The notes under the pieces are model-generated. The model made no database searches and had not been told where the DNA came from. It saw nothing but the letters and a program-made list of their open reading frames with translations. DNA of 64,000 nucleotides from Hybos culiciformis (Eukaryota > Arthropoda > Insecta > Diptera > Hybotidae), in assembly GCA_964007475.1 (NCBI GenBank), contig OZ023274.1, forward strand, positions 35,323,491 to 35,387,490. The letters are read 5' to 3'. Each line of letters starts with the position of its first letter. Positions within the stretch are counted from its first letter, which is position 1. The position numbers and the translations under genes were made by a program. Positions 56,232-64,000 of this stretch are shown here, in pieces.

Positions 56232-59071
56232 ATTAAGTTCATTATTAGCATAAAATTATCTTTTATCATTAAGTTTTTTATGCTTAGGTTAGATTTTAGA
56301 TTGACTTAGAAGTTTTTAAATTTTGTTAAAAATGTTTAATTTGTTATATTTTTGAAAGGATTAAACTAATTAAATATTTGTTATTTTCCAGAACTATTTT
56401 TGTAATTTATTAAAGATATTTCAAACTAACTACTATATCTAGATAAAAACTTTAATCTGATTTTCTCACGTAGAAAATTTACAAATAATCAAAAAAAAAA
56501 ACGAATAGAAACTTACGGTCATAAACTCCAGCCAGATAAAAATCTTTAAAAAAAATTCTAACAATACACGTATGCAATACGAATACCTACGTATGTCGTA
56601 CAAATTAATCCATTAACTCGCTCCAGTCAAAATAATCCTAATACAATTTAGGTAGTATAGAAAATTCAATAATGTAACAGCTGCATACATATATTATGTA
56701 GCTTAACATTTACACTTTATACATACTTACAAACATCATTAAAATTGTATAAATACTAAAATATAACCATTTAATTTAAAGTACCTTGGTAAACCGTGTT
56801 GGAGTATAAAAACATTAAATTATCCAATATTATACGTACTACCTAAGCCCAATACCATACCAGTCCAGTCGTTATATTTTTCGTAAATCTCGAAGCATTG
56901 ATTTTGATCGTTTTTATTTTCTTACTAACTAAAATGGTTTTACGCTATTCCAATGAAACAGAATTTTCAGTTCTTTTCAAAATGGTTTTTATTCGATTCT
57001 GGTAGATATTTTATCCGGGGAAAATGTCACGTTTTTTTCTAGTTTTTTTTTTTATAATGAAATAATTTATTTAAAAAATTTCATGCGCAATAGAAAATCA
57101 TCAAAAATTATGTGAAAAGCTAAAGGTAGACAGCTATGTAGTGAGCTACCTAGTACAAGTACATATTATAACATTCTTATTTAACATGAAAACATAAACT
57201 ATGACTTATATATAAGATAATGTACATATTATTATGTAGGTATATTATGTAAATGGTATATGTATTTAGAAAAAATATAAACATAAATATATCTACATAA
57301 CATACGTAAAATGCTTTATTATATGAACAGAACATACATACGAGTACATCTGTACATAAAAAAAACCTTATAAATTGAAATCATAGAAATTTCATCAACA
57401 TTAACCATTTTAGGAAATAAAATATTATTAGAAAAAAAAATTTTTTTTTAAACAAAACAACGCACAAAAAAAAAAGAAATTTTCAATGTTGCATTTTTTT
57501 GAATCACACATAAGAAAAACATAAAAATGCACTTGAAATCTTGCACGCGAGAAAAAAAAATTAAGACTTTATAATATTGAAAGAAATAAAAAATTAAAAC
57601 ATACTATAGGTATACCTTAGTTCATAAGGTATAATACAAACATACATTATTTGTAGGTACCTAAGTCTTAAAAAAAATTTTGTTAATTTAAAGTTTTTAA
57701 TTAGTTAATTATATATTTATTAATTTTTTTTCTAGTTTTAATTCATGACAAAAGAAAATTTAATAATATTAAAATTTGATTTTGCTTGAATTAGAAATAA
57801 ACAAACATAGTTTTTAAAATGTTATAATAGTTATACCTAGGTTATAGGTATTCTTAAAAGATCGACTGGAGATCGTTTGTCTGGATATCCTAATTTTTTT
57901 AATAATTAAAGCATGATTGTGCTGGTCTTTCAAAATGTTGTTTATTTAAAAACTTACTTTTAATTGAAAAACTTGCCTTTGCACATCATCCAAAAATCTT
58001 TCAACATTACTACAATACACACTATCCAATTTACCTATCAACTTAGAGGAGTACCTGCTTGAAATGATTTGATGTCTTTCAACCAGCATTCTCAACAGCA
58101 TTACAAAAGAGTAAATTTTGAGTTGATCAAATCAAGTTTTGAATAAAATAAACATTCAACTCGTTATGTTATAGGTTTAGCGCAAATTTTGAATGAAATA
58201 TCATCCGAAGCGAAATAGCCATGTCGATAATACATGATCATTGAACACTTTGTAAATTAATATTACTTTTATTTATATCGCTGAAATACAAAACTTTATT
58301 CTGAATATTCTGATCTGTACCTAAAAAAAATTTAATTCTAAACTATGTATTTAAAGGTAGGTTACTCACAGATGCATATTTTGACTAGGTATTTCGTTTG
58401 TACATGTAGGTACCTAACAAAAGTAGGTATCTGTTCTGTAAATAATTGATAATGGAATTTTACTATTTTTAGGCATTTAATAAGGATAATGTCATTGAAA
58501 ACAAAATGTCGTTTAAACCAATTTTTTTCTCAAAAAAAAAATTAAAGCAAAACTCATCCGAAATAAATTTATTATTTTTTTTCTGAAATTTACTAAAAAT
58601 TCATCAATATTTGATTTTTTTTTTTACATGGCTATTTTTTATGAATCATTTTTTTTGCAACTTTTGTTTCTATAGAAAACGAATGATTTCAATTTATATT
58701 TATTTTTATTTTTTATTTTTTGCTTGATAACGTTGGTTTTCTTATTGTACCTCTGTATGGTTTCCCCTTGTGTACCCCTTTCATAATTATTTAACCGGCT
58801 AAAAAAAAAGATATATGTATATTATTCGGATTTTGAAAGACCGTTACAAGAGTAGAAGAGATAAAAGATATATTTCTATTTCAATTTTTTTTTTTAGTAC
58901 AGAAATCGTTATGATTTGTTATGAATCATTTCCATGAAAAAAAAAAGAAGAGATTATTATTAAAATGCTCAGTAAAATTTATTAATTTTTTTTTTAATTT
59001 AAATTAAAAGACATTCTTAAAAAATGTTCTTAAGCTGGCAATGAAAGATTTTAATATTACTTTTTATTTTA
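56232..59071. other. Intergenic region between IleRS and the GC-rich palindrome
   Basis: AT-rich with many TACATA, TAGGTA and ACATAC words and no exon-like frame. The segment at about 57966-58015 (AACTTGCCTTTGCACATCATC) has a diverged direct relative at about 59727-59775 (AACTTGCCTTTTAACACCATC). These may be remains of one repeat family or of a long element. Confidence 0.5.
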
Positions 59072-59643
59072 GGCTAAAGTGCAGATGACGTGAACCACTC
59101 AGAATGGGCTGAAACTTGGTGAGGGGGTAGAGGCGGTGCCCAAACTTCCGAAACTGAAATCAGTTCTTGGGGCTCGGGCCCCGTTTCGGAGATAGGGCCC
59201 CCCAAAGTTTTCATACATTTTGTATGGGAAATTTTTTTTTTTGCTCGAGTTGGCCCATTTTTTTGTAGAGAGTATAGGGGGCATCCCAGAACGAGAGGGA
59301 GGGGTGGGGGGCGGCGGGCGGGCGGTCTGGTGGTTGGTCAGTGGGATTTCCGGCGTCAGCCGCAAATCCCACTGACCAACCACCAGACCGCCCGCCCGCC
59401 GCCCCCCACCCCTCCCTCTCGTTCTGGGATGCCCCCTTTATCATTTTCCAAAAAATTGGGCAAATCGGGCACAAAAAAAAAATTTTCCATACAAAAATGT
59501 ATGAAAACTTTGTGGGACCTTATCTCCGAAACGGGGCCCGAGCCCCAAGAACTGATTTCAGTTTTAGGGATTTGGGCACCGCCTCTACCCCCCCACCAAG
59601 TTTCAGCCAATTCTGAGTGGTTCACGTCATCTGCACTTACGCC
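59072..59643. mobile_element. GC-rich palindromic MITE, PIF/Harbinger-like
   Basis: Near-perfect 572-bp palindrome. Left arm about 59072-59348, loop CCGGCGTCAGCCGC, right arm to 59643. Ends are GGCTAAAGTGCAGATGACG and, from the right, GGCGTAAGTGCAGATGACG. TTA flanks both sides (59069-59071 and 59644-59646), matching the 3-bp TWA duplication of PIF/Harbinger transposons. Very GC-rich arms contrast with the AT-rich flanks. The five overlapping open frames on both strands (59099-59701) are mirror artefacts of the palindrome. Confidence 0.75.
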
Positions 59644-62391
<2,748 letters not shown>

Positions 62392-64000
62392 ATTGGTTGA
62401 AAATAATAACATCATCATCATCATCATAAAAAAAAAAAACAAAAAAAAGGTGTGTGTCCCAACTACTTATTGTGCACGATTTTTAAGGGCAAAAGTAAAA
62501 AAAAAACAAATTTAATTTATATGCAACGCACCATCAACCAAAGAAACAAAATCTACTATTTTTTTTGTTTTAATTATTATTATTTTTTTTTTTTTTTAGC
62601 AAAGAAAAAGACATAAACAACAACAACACATCAAAAAAGTATCACAAAAAAAAAAAAAATTCATCATAAAAAAAAAATAGGAAAAATTTTTAAAGAACTA
62701 AAAATTTTCATCTTCTCCTACTTAAAAGGCGAATTTTTTTTCCATCAAATTTAACATAAATTTTTTTTTTTTTAACAATTTAAAATATTTAAACAAAAAT
62801 AATTTTTTTTTGTATAAAAAAAAAAACAAAAAAATAATAAAAAAAAAATTGTAAAATTTCCATAAATTGTAACAACAACAACAACAACAACCACCATCAA
62901 AACAAAATCAATATCCTAGTTTTGATGTTGGGGGAAAAAAAAATACCTATTTCTAAAAATAAAAAAAAAAATGGAAAAATTCCACATTTGTAAAAACATT
63001 CCTGTTTTTTTTTTTTTTATTATTTTTAGCTTTTTTTTTTTTTGTAACCAAAATCATTTATTTATGCATTATCTTTATAAAAAAAAAAAATTATATACTT
63101 TTTTTTTTGCCACATTAAAATTTACAAAATTATTATATAATTATTATTATAAAAAAAAAAAAAAGAAATTAAATTAAAGGAAAAATTTATATATGAAAAA
63201 AATTTAATTGTAAAACAATTTTTATTTGTTTTTCAAGCAAAACTATACTGCGGATAATTAAGTTTTTTTTTTTTTTTTGAAAAATAATATGGTAAAAAAT
63301 AAAGACAAGAAAAATATTCTCTTTTTTCAAAAACAACAATTTTTATCTATTTTTATTTACCTAATTTTTTTTTTTTTTAGTTAACATCATAAGATTTTTA
63401 TTACTTGGAAAAAATCTACAAAGGACAATTTGCTTTCTATATTGCGAATTGAGAGTATAAATTAAATAAATTGCTCAGAAGAATAATCCTTTATATAATT
63501 GGATGTATCTTAGAAATAGTCTGCATAAGTTCAAGATTCCTAACAAGTATACCTACCTTTATTTGAACTCATAACTAGTTGTTTTCAAATAGGTATATCT
63601 GAATAGAAAATTTGTATGAGATATTTTAATTAAAAACAAAAAACCAATATAAATAATAATTAATATAATTAATAATAATAAATGAGAAATATGTTAACAA
63701 TATTTTATTCATTGAATTTTTTCTCAAAACTTTTTTTTCCCAATCTACACACGCTAAGTTGAAGATATTTACAGACATTTTTTTAGAAAAAAGAAAAATT
63801 ATGGGAATTAGATTATATAGGTATATATATATTTTTTTTGTAGATTCGTTATTATAATAAAATAAAATTTCTCTTTGAAATATATATGAAAAGAAAAGAT
63901 ATACACAGAAACAAAAAAAAAAAAGAAGAAATTTCACCTTTTTAACATAATAGGATTTTCAACTGATATTCACCTTTTAAAAACCTCCATAATGTGATGT
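62392..64000. other. Actin 3' UTR and downstream AT-rich DNA
   Basis: Begins with a run of ATC repeats (about 62412-62427) and then long A and T homopolymers. A CAACAA microsatellite lies at about 62873-62890. Several AATAAA-like sites are present, so the poly-A site cannot be chosen by eye. No exon-like frame was found to the end of the window. Confidence 0.6.

Overview
The window is strongly AT-rich nuclear DNA from an arthropod, almost certainly an insect. The evidence is spliced genes with GT-AG introns, an insect-type cytoplasmic actin, an invertebrate-length UDP-glucose dehydrogenase, glutamine-rich zinc-finger proteins, and many MITEs, SINE-like units and non-LTR retrotransposon tails. 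The order of insect cannot be fixed from sequence alone. Seven protein-coding genes can be reconstructed with in-phase exons.

Layout: 1-5152 has no recognisable gene. 5153-12313 (+) is a Rab26-type GTPase in six exons. 12314-15715 is intergenic and carries a 5'-truncated non-LTR retrotransposon on the minus strand. 15716-19516 (+) is Tsr1, a 40S ribosome biogenesis factor, in four exons with a retrotransposon tail in intron 1. 19708-21278 (-) is a kraken/SERHL-type alpha/beta hydrolase, tail-to-tail with Tsr1. 23134-29072 (+) is a glutamine-rich C2H2 zinc-finger protein with a ZAD-like N-terminal domain. 33032-50516 (-) is UDP-glucose 6-dehydrogenase (sugarless) in eight exons. Its first intron of about 15 kb is a transposon graveyard. 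51286-56231 (+) is mitochondrial isoleucyl-tRNA synthetase in 11 exons, head-to-head with UGDH across 769 bp. 61261-62391 (+) is a single-exon cytoplasmic actin.

The genes are unrelated housekeeping or regulatory genes rather than a pathway cluster, so the neighbourhood gives little functional information beyond shared promoter space.

The most unusual material is mobile DNA in UGDH intron 1 and upstream of actin. It includes: (i) two copies of a roughly 465-bp unit bounded by inverted, outward-reading tRNA-like segments, each ending in a T-run; (ii) a foldback-type element whose inverted ends are arrays of a CCGGGATT-type motif around a core of about eight 80-bp tandem repeats, nested in other inverted repeats; (iii) a hAT-like insertion inside one copy of a repeat whose uninterrupted sister copy is also in the window; (iv) a hAT MITE with a perfect 8-bp target duplication; (v) a 296-bp foldback MITE with a 7-bp duplication; (vi) a 572-bp near-perfect GC-rich palindrome with a quadruplex-capable G-run. 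All functional statements about these elements are inferences from sequence architecture.
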